NCBI GenBank assembly: GCA_002723155.1
Contig: PBNO01000014.1
Coordinates: forward strand, 1-64,000
Direction: 5' to 3'
DNA length: 64,000 bases
DNA from: Ponticaulis sp.
GTDB lineage: Bacteria > Pseudomonadota > Alphaproteobacteria > Caulobacterales > Hyphomonadaceae
The first letter of the stretch is position 1. Every line of letters begins with the position of its first letter. Below are positions 54,647-63,379 of this stretch, one piece after another. Under the pieces are notes generated by a model. The model saw only the letters and a program-made list of their open reading frames with translations. It was not told the origin of the DNA and made no database searches. The position numbers were made by a program, and so were the translations under genes.

Positions 54647-57600
54647 ATGACTTCTGACAACACGACACCTCAACGACGTTTGAAACGTCGTTACTGGCTT
54701 TTATTGGCCGTTGGCGTTGGATTGGTCGTCATCCCTGCTTCTTTATGGCTATTCCGCATTCCGATTGCAGAAATAGCCGTTCGTCAAGTGTGTAACGATA
54801 GGGGAATTAACTGTTCGGTTCAAATTGACCAGTTAAACTTCAGTTCTGTTAGTCTTTATGAACTCGAATTAACCAAAGACGATGTAGAACCGGTCACGGC
54901 AGAGCGACTCGCTTTGACGATGGACTGGAATGGCTGGTTCAGCCCGGTGCTTACGTCTGTGAGTGTTTTCGAGCCGCATCTGACCGTCGACACCCGCGGT
55001 GGCGAAGTAAAAGTTGCCATGCTTGAGGCACTTCAATCCGGCGAGAGTTCTGGTTCGTCTGGCATGGAGTTACCACCTTTTGCCATTGAAGACGGTCGGC
55101 TCACTGTATTGACCGATGCCGGGCCGGTGACAGGTACTGTCTCATCTTCTGGCGCTCTGCAGCGAGAAATTACGTCTAATATAACGTTAGAACCTGCTCA
55201 GCTTGCTATGGATGGTCACCAGCTGGATCTGAGAAGCGCGCACGCAGACCTTATTGTTGCGGAAGGGCGCATCTCGGGGCAGGTCGAAATCGATCTGCGC
55301 ACAGCAGAGCTGGAAACCGTGTCCTTCGCGGACGTGGTGCTTGAAGCGAACATAACGCCGGCGAACGACCATGAGTATGAAGCGAACTGGCAAATGCGCG
55401 CTGAACATCTGTCGCGCCCGGGTCAGAGCGCGCGAGGCATTCAGTCGGACGGGCTTGTTCGGCTCACCTTCACAGGCGGTGAGGTCTCTACGCAGAACCT
55501 GTTGCTGGACGCAGTTGATGCAACGTTGTCCCTGTCGAGTTTCAATGCTGGCAGTCTGAACGGCGGGCAGGTCGCAGCCCAGCTGCGTCTTGATGCTGAA
55601 GGCGAGCGCCTGGTCGGTGAGATTGCAGGCACATCCCAGCTTGAGCTTGTGAACGTTATGCGTGCCGAGCGGTCCGTTCTTACAGGCAACCTCTCATTAG
55701 ACAGGACTGCGCTTTTTAACGGAGCCGGGTCTCTTGAAGGCGTCGTGAGTGTGACCGATGCCGCGCTCGAGCCCGCATTCCGGCAGACACTGTTCAGCAG
55801 CTTTACCTTGCCACAGCCATTTACTGCCCATGCGCAGAAGGTTCAGGGCAGCCTCCTCAATCTCGCCAGCGGCTTTTCTACCGGTCTTGAATTTGAGGCC
55901 GGCTTTACCTTCATGCCGTTCACCTATGAGCTGAATGCTCTGCGTCCTGGAAATATTCAGGGCGATGCGCGAAGTGAAATACTGCGCATTGGAACAACCG
56001 GCACGGACCCTTGGCTGCACATCGATGAAGGCGAGTTCCGGGTGCAGGGCAATCTGCAGTTTTCGGCGCCTCGCTCCGGTATCAACCTTTCGGCAAACCG
56101 TCTGTCTTTGATGCTGGATAGGGTGACCAATGCCGTGCAGCTCTCTACACGTCGCCTGCATCTTGATGAGATTGAGGCCGAAGGTCGTGAGATCATGATT
56201 GATTTTGCGCGAACGGACTTTCAGTCGACCGAAAGCCAGCGCAGCCTCTCTGCAGATGGTCATATTCATTTCACGGGAGATGCCTTCGGTTTCGAGTTTG
56301 AAGATGCCGAAGTGCGTGCGCGCGTTCAGGGGTTTGATGCCGGTAATGGCTGGAACTTCCGGTTCGAACGTGACAATTGCCTCGGTCTGGACTTTGAAAC
56401 AGCAGCGCTTCCTACGGTCGCTTTTGGGCCGGCCTCTCTGGAGCTGTGCGCGCCGAACGATCTGTTATTTGTTCAGCAGGGCAGTGCCTTTTCCGGCGGA
56501 TTTCTGACCGAAGCAATAGACATTCCGTTCTATACCGGTTTCGCGACGGGCAGCATTTCGCTTCAGAACCCGCAGATTATCTGGCGGTATGACGAAGCGC
56601 TCGATCTGGAGCTGGCAGGAGATAGCCTCATGATCCCGATGCGTCTCGCGATTGAGGAAGATGGACGTGCAGCACACTTCCGTTCTGAATTTGCGTCGAC
56701 AGCACTTTCGACGGATGAGCGTGGTTTGAATGTCAGTTTTGATCTGACCGACAATGATGCCTCTCTCGAAGATCTGCCAGTGGATATTGAAGTCGCCGAA
56801 ATACAGGGCAGCGGGCATGCTGGCGCAGGTGGGCTGAATATCGACTACTCCATTCTGGGGGCGCTCTTCCCCGATGGTATGAACGAGCCGATCAACGCGT
56901 ATTACCAGCCGCTGGTACTGAACGGGACAGGTGAGTTGTCCGCTGAAGGTATCTCGCTGGACGGGCGTCTCAGGCTATCCGATCAGACGGCCTTTATTGG
57001 CGATGTGAGTGCCATTCACTGGTTCTCGTCAAACCGTGGGTCTGCGGTGCTCGAAAACGGTGTGCTGACCTTTGAGGCTGCCGGATTGCAGCTCCACCAT
57101 TTGTCTGAACGCCTGCGCGGCCTGGCAGTAAATGCCGAAGGTGCACTTCTGCCAGCAGCGCAGTTCAGCTGGCAGGACGGTGTGGTTGAGTCTACAGGGC
57201 AGGTCGAAGTTGACGGGCTGTCTTTTGATACCTTCCGGCTTGGCCGTTTGAACGGTCTGTCCGGCACATTAAACTTCACTGATCTGATCGGCTTTCGAAC
57301 GGCAGAGGCGCAGCGCCTCACGCTGGACGAATTTCGCTTCACACCAACGCTCGTCCTGACTGATGGCGTGGCCGATGTCTCACTGCTCGGTCCCGATGGC
57401 TTCTCTCTCGAGCACGCCGAATGGCCATTTGTTGGTGGCCGTATTTTGATCGAGCCAACAATCTGGAATTTTGACGAGCCGAGCCAGATGGTCATCATCG
57501 AGGCGGATGAGTGGGATTTGCATTCCTTGCTGGGCCTGTTCTCGCTCAATGATCTGGATATTGCAGGGCGCGCGTCAGGCCGGTTCCCAATCGAGATTGT

Positions 57601-57982
57601 CGGGGCGAACGCCTATCTGCGTGACGCCTTTTTACGTTCAATAGAGGACGGCACTCTCAGCTACCGTGGTGATGTCGGCGAGTCCGCTTCCACGGCGAAC
57701 GAATATGCGGGTATGGCATTCGATGCGCTGCGCAATTTCGAATATGAAGTTCTGGGCGTAAGCGCGAACGGCAATCTGGTCGGCAATATTGTGCTGGGGC
57801 TGCAAATGCAGGGGCATAATCCTGATGTTCTGGACGGTCAGTTATTCAAACTGAATATTTCGATCGATTCAGAACTCGCAGAACTTGTTCATGCTGGGTC
57901 AATGTCGGCTTCAGTACAATCCACTCAAGACATGATCACTGATCTGATCAGAGAGGAACGGGAATCGCAACAGAATGATTGA
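54647..57982 (+). CDS. ydbH: YdbH-family AsmA-like envelope protein
   Basis: 1111 residues. One N-terminal membrane helix (about 15-37, RYWLLLAVGVGLVVIPASLWLF) is followed by a very long, beta-rich periplasmic region with repeated hydrophobic/polar alternation, the shape of AsmA/YhdP/YdbH bridge proteins. The C-terminal part (about 960-1095, DLDIAGRASGRFPIEIVGANAYLRDA..., GNIVLGLQMQGHNPDVLDG) is the DctA-YdbH domain. In E. coli YdbH pairs with the lipoprotein YnbE to form a bridge for phospholipid transport from inner to outer membrane. The next genes are a YnbE and a YdbL homologue, which makes the assignment firm. Confidence 0.88.
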   Translation: MTSDNTTPQRRLKRRYWLLLAVGVGLVVIPASLWLFRIPIAEIAVRQVCNDRGINCSVQIDQLNFSSVSLYELELTKDDVEPVTAERLALTMDWNGWFSPVLTSVSVFEPHLTVDTRGGEVKVAMLEALQSGESSGSSGMELPPFAIEDGRLTVLTDAGPVTGTVSSSGALQREITSNITLEPAQLAMDGHQLDLRSAHADLIVAEGRISGQVEIDLRTAELETVSFADVVLEANITPANDHEYEANWQMRAEHLSRPGQSARGIQSDGLVRLTFTGGEVSTQNLLLDAVDATLSLSSFNAGSLNGGQVAAQLRLDAEGERLVGEIAGTSQLELVNVMRAERSVLTGNLSLDRTALFNGAGSLEGVVSVTDAALEPAFRQTLFSSFTLPQPFTAHAQKVQGSLLNLASGFSTGLEFEAGFTFMPFTYELNALRPGNIQGDARSEILRIGTTGTDPWLHIDEGEFRVQGNLQFSAPRSGINLSANRLSLMLDRVTNAVQLSTRRLHLDEIEAEGREIMIDFARTDFQSTESQRSLSADGHIHFTGDAFGFEFEDAEVRARVQGFDAGNGWNFRFERDNCLGLDFETAALPTVAFGPASLELCAPNDLLFVQQGSAFSGGFLTEAIDIPFYTGFATGSISLQNPQIIWRYDEALDLELAGDSLMIPMRLAIEEDGRAAHFRSEFASTALSTDERGLNVSFDLTDNDASLEDLPVDIEVAEIQGSGHAGAGGLNIDYSILGALFPDGMNEPINAYYQPLVLNGTGELSAEGISLDGRLRLSDQTAFIGDVSAIHWFSSNRGSAVLENGVLTFEAAGLQLHHLSERLRGLAVNAEGALLPAAQFSWQDGVVESTGQVEVDGLSFDTFRLGRLNGLSGTLNFTDLIGFRTAEAQRLTLDEFRFTPTLVLTDGVADVSLLGPDGFSLEHAEWPFVGGRILIEPTIWNFDEPSQMVIIEADEWDLHSLLGLFSLNDLDIAGRASGRFPIEIVGANAYLRDAFLRSIEDGTLSYRGDVGESASTANEYAGMAFDALRNFEYEVLGVSANGNLVGNIVLGLQMQGHNPDVLDGQLFKLNISIDSELAELVHAGSMSASVQSTQDMITDLIREERESQQND

Positions 57983-58031
57983 CCAGTCGCGAAGGACGCG
58001 TGAAGGTCGTCATCTGACAGGAGACATAGGT

Positions 58032-58211
58032 GTGAGACTTTTAATCACAATTGTACCTTTGCTGGCATGCGCATGCACGCCAACAGTTCGAGTAGCTGCG
58101 CCGACCGAGCCGATAACGATCAACCTCAATGTTCGTATCGATCAGGAAGTCCGGATCCGTCTGGACCGGGAGGTTGAAGAACTGATCGCTGATAATCCGG
58201 ATCTGTTCTGA
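58032..58211 (+). CDS. ynbE: YnbE-family lipoprotein
   Basis: 59-residue lipoprotein: MRLLITIVPLLACAC signal with lipobox, then CTPTVRVAAPTEPITINLNVRIDQEVRIRLDREVEELI (in parts), the YnbE signature. The GTG at 58032 follows CAGGAGACATAG and gives a normal lipoprotein signal, whereas the ATG at 57975, overlapping the ydbH stop, would add a charged 19-residue front. Expected to be an outer-membrane partner whose strands extend the YdbH groove. Confidence 0.88.
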   Translation: MRLLITIVPLLACACTPTVRVAAPTEPITINLNVRIDQEVRIRLDREVEELIADNPDLF

Positions 58212-58226
58212 CGGGAGTATGGTAAA

Positions 58227-58571
58227 ATGAAATGGTTCAAAACTGCACTGACCGCGATGATTGCTGGCCTTGCGCTTCTTGTCAGCCCTGCACAGGCACT
58301 TGATCCGCTCCTCGAGCGCGCAATGGATCAGGGCGTAGTGGGCGAACGCATTGATGGTTATCTTGGCATAATCGGCGGCGCCGACGCTGCGGTGATGCGT
58401 AAGGTGGATGAAGTGAATGCTGGCCGCCGGGCTGCTTATGCCAATATGGCTGCGCGCGAAGGCGTCAATATTTCAGATGTAGCACGCATCACGGGTGAGC
58501 GCCTCGTCGCCGCACAGCCATCGGGACATTATGTCTATGATGATACTGGCCGATGGGTGGTAAAACCCTGA
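58227..58571 (+). CDS. ydbL: YdbL-family (DUF1318) secreted protein
   Basis: 114 residues: signal peptide (FKTALTAMIAGLALLVSPAQA), then ALDPLLERAMDQGVVGERIDGYLG, VNAGRRAAYANMAAREG and GERLVAAQPSGHYVYDDTGRWVVK (in parts), typical of DUF1318/YdbL. In E. coli YdbL is a periplasmic protein made with ydbH and ynbE and may help YdbH-YnbE assembly. It lies 15 bases after ynbE. Confidence 0.88.
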   Translation: MKWFKTALTAMIAGLALLVSPAQALDPLLERAMDQGVVGERIDGYLGIIGGADAAVMRKVDEVNAGRRAAYANMAAREGVNISDVARITGERLVAAQPSGHYVYDDTGRWVVKP

Positions 58572-58574
58572 TCC

Positions 58575-58838
58575 ATGATCAAAAAAGTACTTATTGTTTC
58601 CGGCCTCGGGTTTGCAGTTTTCCTGCTCGGGGTCGGATTTATTGTTTTCTCAAATATTGATGGCCCGACATACATATCAGGCCATGGATGGTTCGCGTTT
58701 ATAACCGCGTCCTTCCTTTGCCTGCTACTGTCAGCCGGGCTTTATGCGCTTGCTTTTTTCAGCGCGCGGTCCGGTCGGGACGAAATTTCTGACCTGTCTG
58801 AAAAATCGTCTACCCATAATGATCCCCGAATCAGGTAG
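58575..58838 (+). CDS. Small two-TM membrane protein at the end of the ydbH operon
   Basis: 87 residues with two hydrophobic helices (about 5-26, VLIVSGLGFAVFLLGVGFIVFS, and 42-65) and a charged, probably cytosolic tail (RSGRDEISDLSEKSS). The ATG lies only 3 bases after the ydbL stop, so it is likely co-translated. Family not recognised. Being last in the ydbH-ynbE-ydbL unit suggests an envelope role, which is guesswork. Confidence 0.6.
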   Translation: MIKKVLIVSGLGFAVFLLGVGFIVFSNIDGPTYISGHGWFAFITASFLCLLLSAGLYALAFFSARSGRDEISDLSEKSSTHNDPRIR

Positions 58839-58957
58839 TTTCCTTATCTGATTGGGGAGATCGGGCGTTTTCGGTCTGCCTTTTGTATCTAACAGGATTA
58901 TGCGGCCCATACTGAGCGAGGCTGTGTGACCCGTCGGACAATAAGGACGATTGTCTC

Positions 58958-59587
58958 ATGCTGCTCGATTCAAACCGACTTGCGTCGTATCTGGCTTCCA
59001 AAATCTGTCACGACCTTGTGTCGCCGGTGGGCGCCGCGTCATCCGCTCTGGAGTTCATGCAGGACAGTTCTGCGCAGGATATGCGTGAACAAGCCGAGCA
59101 GCTTTTAGAGCAGAGCACATCGCGCTCTCTCGCGCGCCTCCAGTTTCTTCGCTACGCCTTCGGGTCAATGGGGATGTCTAAAGGGGCTGCTGAGCTTCAT
59201 GAGGCAAAAGCCATTGCCGAAGGATATGTCGGGTCTCACAAGGGCGAGATTGAGTGGAACATTAATGCGAGCAGCCTGTCCTTCGCGCAGGTGCGGGTTA
59301 TGATGAACGTCATCATGCTGGGCCTTGCTTGCCTGTCCCGTGATGGCTCGCTTAAAGTGACGATTGATCAGGATGATACGCTCACCATTAATCTGGCCGC
59401 GTCTGGCAAACGTGCTCGTATGGCGCCGGATGTTCGCGCAGCATTGTCCAACACCGAACCGGAAGACGGTTGGGACCCGCGCACGATCCAGCCTTACTTT
59501 ATGACGATGATCGTCCAGGAACTCGGCGGTTCTTTCAGCTTCACCGAAGGCGAAGAAACCGTGAGCTTCACTGTAACTGGACTTTAA
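58958..59587 (+). CDS. chpT: Histidine phosphotransferase ChpT
   Basis: 209 residues. The N-terminal helical hairpin carries the phospho-acceptor His18 in SKICHDLVSPVGAASSALEFM (in parts), followed by a degenerate kinase-like ATPase fold, as in Caulobacter ChpT. In that phosphorelay ChpT takes phosphate from CckA and gives it to CtrA and CpdR. Start 58958 is the ATG right before the conserved N-terminus. It lies just before the che operon, as ChpT genes do in several Caulobacterales, with a 160-base gap. The partner CckA is also in this window, 27 kb away. Confidence 0.92.
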   Translation: MLLDSNRLASYLASKICHDLVSPVGAASSALEFMQDSSAQDMREQAEQLLEQSTSRSLARLQFLRYAFGSMGMSKGAAELHEAKAIAEGYVGSHKGEIEWNINASSLSFAQVRVMMNVIMLGLACLSRDGSLKVTIDQDDTLTINLAASGKRARMAPDVRAALSNTEPEDGWDPRTIQPYFMTMIVQELGGSFSFTEGEETVSFTVTGL

Positions 59588-59747
59588 GAAGTCCTAACTG
59601 GATTTGATCTAATTAAATAGAAACAAGCACTCGGCGGCATCAAAAGTCGCTGAGCTTGCAATTAATTACGCAACGAAAGCATTTTTTTAACCCAGATAAG
59701 CGAAGGTCAGCCCGTCTAACTCTATAAATTTATAACAGGTGGGTTTT

Positions 59748-62525
59748 ATGGACGATCTTCTGAGTGAATTTCTCACCGAGACATCGGAATCTCTGGAAGT
59801 TATCGACTCCGAACTGGTGCGGTTCGAAGCGGAGCCGAATGATCAGGGCATTCTGAACAATGTTTTTCGACTTGTGCATACTATTAAAGGGACGTGCGGG
59901 TTCCTCGGATTACCTCGTCTTGAAGCAGTAGCCCATGCGGGTGAAACACTGCTCGGCAAGTTCCGCGACGGTACGATTGAAGTTACACCGCCTCTGGTGA
60001 CTCTGGTTCTTGAGTCTATTGACCAGATTAAAGCGCTGCTTGCTCACCTTGAAAATCACGAGACAGAGCCGGAAGGCGATGACGCCGAACTGATCTCTCG
60101 TCTTGAAAAGGCCGCAGACGGCGAACTTGGTACGCCTGAGCCTGTGGCAGAAGCGCCTGCGCCAGCTCCTCAGCCGGCAGCAGCCGAAGCCAAGCCGGCA
60201 GCGAGCGATAAGAAGCCTCGTCCTGCAAACCTCGCTGACGATGTGCGCTGGGATGAAGATCTCGGCCGTGAACTGCGCCCTGGTGAAGTGTCTCTTGCTG
60301 AACTGGAAGCCGCGTTTGCGTCTGTTGAAGTTGAAGACTTCTCCAATCCGCCTGACGCGACAGAAGAAACAGCTGAAGCAGCTGCGCCTGAAGCAGCCGC
60401 CTCCGACGCAGAAGAGCCAGAAGCCGTTACACCGGCAGCCGTTGCTGCAGCGATCGAAAAAGCGGTTGCGAACGAGCCAGAAATGGCATCGAACACACCG
60501 CGTGCCAGCCAGTCTATCCGCGTAAACGTGGATGTGCTCGAACACCTGATGAACATGGTGTCCGAACTGGTTCTCACACGTAACCAGCTTCTTCAGATGG
60601 TCCGTCAGATGGACGACTCTGAATTCAAGACACCGCTGCAACGTCTGTCTAATGTAACAGGCGAATTGCAGGATGCGGTCATGAAGACCCGCATGCAGCC
60701 AATCGGCAATGCGTGGAAGAAAATTCCTCGTATCGTTCGCGACGCTGCTCAGGATCTCAACAAGAAGATCAAGCTGGTCATGGAAGGTGATCAGACTGAA
60801 CTCGACCGTCAGGTTCTTGAACTCATTCGCGATCCGCTGACACACATGATCCGCAACTCATGTGACCACGGTCTGGAGCTGCCATCTGATCGTATGGCTG
60901 TCGGCAAGCCTGAAGAAGGCACAATCATTCTGCGCGCTTATCACGAAGGTGGTCACATCCACATCGAACTGCGCGACGATGGTGCCGGTCTGAAAACAGC
61001 TCGCATTCGTCAGAAAGCGCTCGATAACGGTGTGATTACGCCGGAAGAAGCGACAACTATGACGGAAGCGCAAATTCACCGCCTGATCTTTGCGCCTGGC
61101 TTCTCGACTGCCGAGAAGGTGACAAACCTGTCCGGTCGCGGTGTGGGTATGGACGTTGTTCGTACAAACATCGAACTGATTGGCGGCGCGATCGATCTGG
61201 TATCTCGCGAAGGCGAGGGCACGACCTTCACGATCAAAATCCCGCTGACACTCGCAATCGTGTCTGCACTGATCGTCGGGTCTCAGGGCCAGCGCTTTGC
61301 TGTGCCTCAGCTCTCTGTCGTGGAACTGGTTCGCACTGGTTCGAACAGCGAGAACAAAATCGAATCTATCAACGGTACTCAGGTTCTGCGTCTGCGTGAT
61401 CGTCTGCTGCCAGTGCTTCCGCTCGCGAATGCACTCAAGCTTGATGATACAAACGCCGAGAACAAGAACCGCTTTGTCATCGTGATGCAGGTTGCATCCC
61501 AGCGCTTCGGTCTGGTGGTCGACGAAGTCTTCGACACAGAAGAAATTGTTGTGAAGCCGATCAACAGCGTGCTGCGTGACATTACCGAGTATTCCGGTTC
61601 TACGATCCTCGGCGATGGCTCTGTAATCATGATCCTTGACCCGAACGGCATTTCCAAACTGGCTGCCTTCGACAAATCAACGACAGGAACCAAGCCGGTG
61701 GTACAAGAGACACGCAAGATCGTTTCTCGTGGCGACCAGAAAACGAGCCTGCTCGTCTTCTCTGCGGGCTCTGCAGAACCAAAAGCATGCCCGCTGTCGC
61801 TCGTCACACGTCTGGAAGAAATCGAAGTTGATCGCTTCGAGATGACAAACAAAGGCCCTGTGGTTCAGTACCGCGGTCAGCTTATGCCAGTCATTCCAAT
61901 GTCTGGTGGCCTGACAGCGAACGAAGAAGGCCGTCAGCCGGTTCTCGTTGTGAACAATGGTGACAGCGTTGTCGGTATCGGCGTCGATAAAGTTCTCGAC
62001 ATCACTGAAGACGTTCTGAAAGTTGCAATCGGCGACACGACACCAGGCGTTCTGGGTACGGCTGTCATCGGCGGCAAGGCGACAGAAGTTATCGATATCG
62101 GTCATTTCCTCGGCCAGGCTGACTATGACTGGGCGAAGGCGATGTCTGAAGGTCCAAAAGAGCCTAAGTCTCTTCTGCTCTTCGAAAGCCATGACTTCTT
62201 CCGCAACATGTTGGCACCGCTTCTCGAAGCATCCGGCTACCGCGTAACAACGGTCTCATCTGTTGAAGAAGCTCTTGCTGCGAACATCGAGCCGTCTGAC
62301 TTCGATGTGGTGCTTGCTGACATCGACAATGACGCTGAAGCCCGTGCCTTCGTCGACAAGCTTTCTACTGACGCTGAATGGGCTGATGTGCCACGCGTCG
62401 CAATGTCTAACCGCGAAGAAAGCCTCGTGACACCTGACTTCGCTGGCTGTGTCCGCAAGTCTGACCGTCATGGCCTTCTCGCAGTTCTCGATCAAACCGC
62501 TAGCCTTAAAGGACAAGCCGCATGA
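59748..62525 (+). CDS. cheA: Chemotaxis kinase CheA with two CheW domains and a receiver-like tail
   Basis: 925 residues. The Hpt domain has phospho-His44 in VHTIKGTCGFLGL. An Ala/Glu/Pro-rich linker (about 125-240) follows, then a dimerisation domain and HATPase (DPLTHMIRNSCDHGLE, LRDDGAGL, GRGVGMDVVRTNIELIGG). Two consecutive CheW-like regulatory domains follow (about 500-635 and 655-790), then a receiver-like tail (about 805-915) with Asp in VVLADID. Its usual acidic pair is reduced to a Glu (LFESHDFFR), so its phosphorylation may be weak. Start at 59748 has AGGTGGG; a GTG at 59739 is also in frame. Heads cheA-cheW-cheY-cheB. Confidence 0.94.
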   Translation: MDDLLSEFLTETSESLEVIDSELVRFEAEPNDQGILNNVFRLVHTIKGTCGFLGLPRLEAVAHAGETLLGKFRDGTIEVTPPLVTLVLESIDQIKALLAHLENHETEPEGDDAELISRLEKAADGELGTPEPVAEAPAPAPQPAAAEAKPAASDKKPRPANLADDVRWDEDLGRELRPGEVSLAELEAAFASVEVEDFSNPPDATEETAEAAAPEAAASDAEEPEAVTPAAVAAAIEKAVANEPEMASNTPRASQSIRVNVDVLEHLMNMVSELVLTRNQLLQMVRQMDDSEFKTPLQRLSNVTGELQDAVMKTRMQPIGNAWKKIPRIVRDAAQDLNKKIKLVMEGDQTELDRQVLELIRDPLTHMIRNSCDHGLELPSDRMAVGKPEEGTIILRAYHEGGHIHIELRDDGAGLKTARIRQKALDNGVITPEEATTMTEAQIHRLIFAPGFSTAEKVTNLSGRGVGMDVVRTNIELIGGAIDLVSREGEGTTFTIKIPLTLAIVSALIVGSQGQRFAVPQLSVVELVRTGSNSENKIESINGTQVLRLRDRLLPVLPLANALKLDDTNAENKNRFVIVMQVASQRFGLVVDEVFDTEEIVVKPINSVLRDITEYSGSTILGDGSVIMILDPNGISKLAAFDKSTTGTKPVVQETRKIVSRGDQKTSLLVFSAGSAEPKACPLSLVTRLEEIEVDRFEMTNKGPVVQYRGQLMPVIPMSGGLTANEEGRQPVLVVNNGDSVVGIGVDKVLDITEDVLKVAIGDTTPGVLGTAVIGGKATEVIDIGHFLGQADYDWAKAMSEGPKEPKSLLLFESHDFFRNMLAPLLEASGYRVTTVSSVEEALAANIEPSDFDVVLADIDNDAEARAFVDKLSTDAEWADVPRVAMSNREESLVTPDFAGCVRKSDRHGLLAVLDQTASLKGQAA

Positions 62526-62983
62526 GCAGCACTGAATACATCACGCTCTATATTGGTGGGCAGCTCTTTGGCGCCGCAGTATCGCGCATCCACGACGTCT
62601 TTGCACCGGAATCCATTACACCGGTGCCACTTGCAACCAAGGAAGTCGCAGGCCTTCTGAACCTGCGTGGCCGGATCGTGACAGCAATTGATGCACGCTC
62701 CCGCCTCGGTCTTCCGAAGCGCGAAGATGATGCCTCTGTAATGGCCATCGGCATTGAGAAGGGGACTGAATCTTTCGGTCTTCTGATCGACGAAGTTGGC
62801 GAAGTGAAAACCCTGGATGATGGCGACCGGGAAGACGTACCGAGCAATCTCGACCCTGTGTGGGCGCAGATCGCATCGGGTGTCTACCGCCTTGATGACG
62901 GCCTTCTGGTTGTTATCGATATCGACAAAATTCTGGCATTCGAAAGTGAAACTGACGCTGATCGCGGCGCTAAAGCTGCGTAG
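62522..62983 (+). CDS. cheW: Chemotaxis coupling protein CheW
   Basis: 153 residues linking receptors to CheA: YITLYIGGQLFGAAVSRIHDVFAPESITPVPLATKEVAGLLNLRGRIVTAIDARSRLGL (in parts), SFGLLIDEVGEVKTL, then LVVIDIDKIL. Single CheW domain. The ATG overlaps the cheA stop by 4 bases. Confidence 0.97.
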   Translation: MSSTEYITLYIGGQLFGAAVSRIHDVFAPESITPVPLATKEVAGLLNLRGRIVTAIDARSRLGLPKREDDASVMAIGIEKGTESFGLLIDEVGEVKTLDDGDREDVPSNLDPVWAQIASGVYRLDDGLLVVIDIDKILAFESETDADRGAKAA

Positions 62984-63002
62984 TCTCTGAAGGGAATTTG
63001 AA

Positions 63003-63368
63003 ATGAAGCGGTGTTTGATTGTTGATGACTCGCGCGTCGTGAGAAAAGTTGCACGCCGCATCGTGGAAGATCTCCATTTTTCGACCGAGGAAGCGGCCGA
63101 CGGATCTGAGGCTCTTGAAGCCTGCCGTCGCGCTATGCCGGATGCAGTTCTGCTCGATTGGAACATGCCTGTGATGAACGGCATTGATTTCCTGCGGGCT
63201 CTGCGTCGCGAACCAGGCGGCGAAGACCCGATCGTTGTATTCTGCACGACTGAAAATGACATGGACCATATCGCCGAAGCGATCCGCTCTGGCGCGAATG
63301 AGTACATTATGAAGCCGTTCGATAGCGAAATTATTGAATCAAAGTTCGCCGAAGTCGGCCTCGTCTGA
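63003..63368 (+). CDS. cheY: Chemotaxis response regulator CheY
   Basis: 121-residue receiver: CLIVDDSRVVRKVARRI, phospho-Asp in AVLLDWNMPVMNGIDFL, Thr in VVFCTTEND and Lys in EYIMKPFDSEII. No output domain; it would carry the CheA signal to the flagellar switch (FliM/FliN). Lies 19 bases after cheW in the same operon. Confidence 0.95.
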   Translation: MKRCLIVDDSRVVRKVARRIVEDLHFSTEEAADGSEALEACRRAMPDAVLLDWNMPVMNGIDFLRALRREPGGEDPIVVFCTTENDMDHIAEAIRSGANEYIMKPFDSEIIESKFAEVGLV

Positions 63369-63379
63369 TCGGACATTGA

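Noticed and set aside
59910..60845. 311-codon minus-strand frame inside cheA
   Set aside because: Phe/Arg-rich shadow of the Ala/Glu-rich linker of cheA; no domain.
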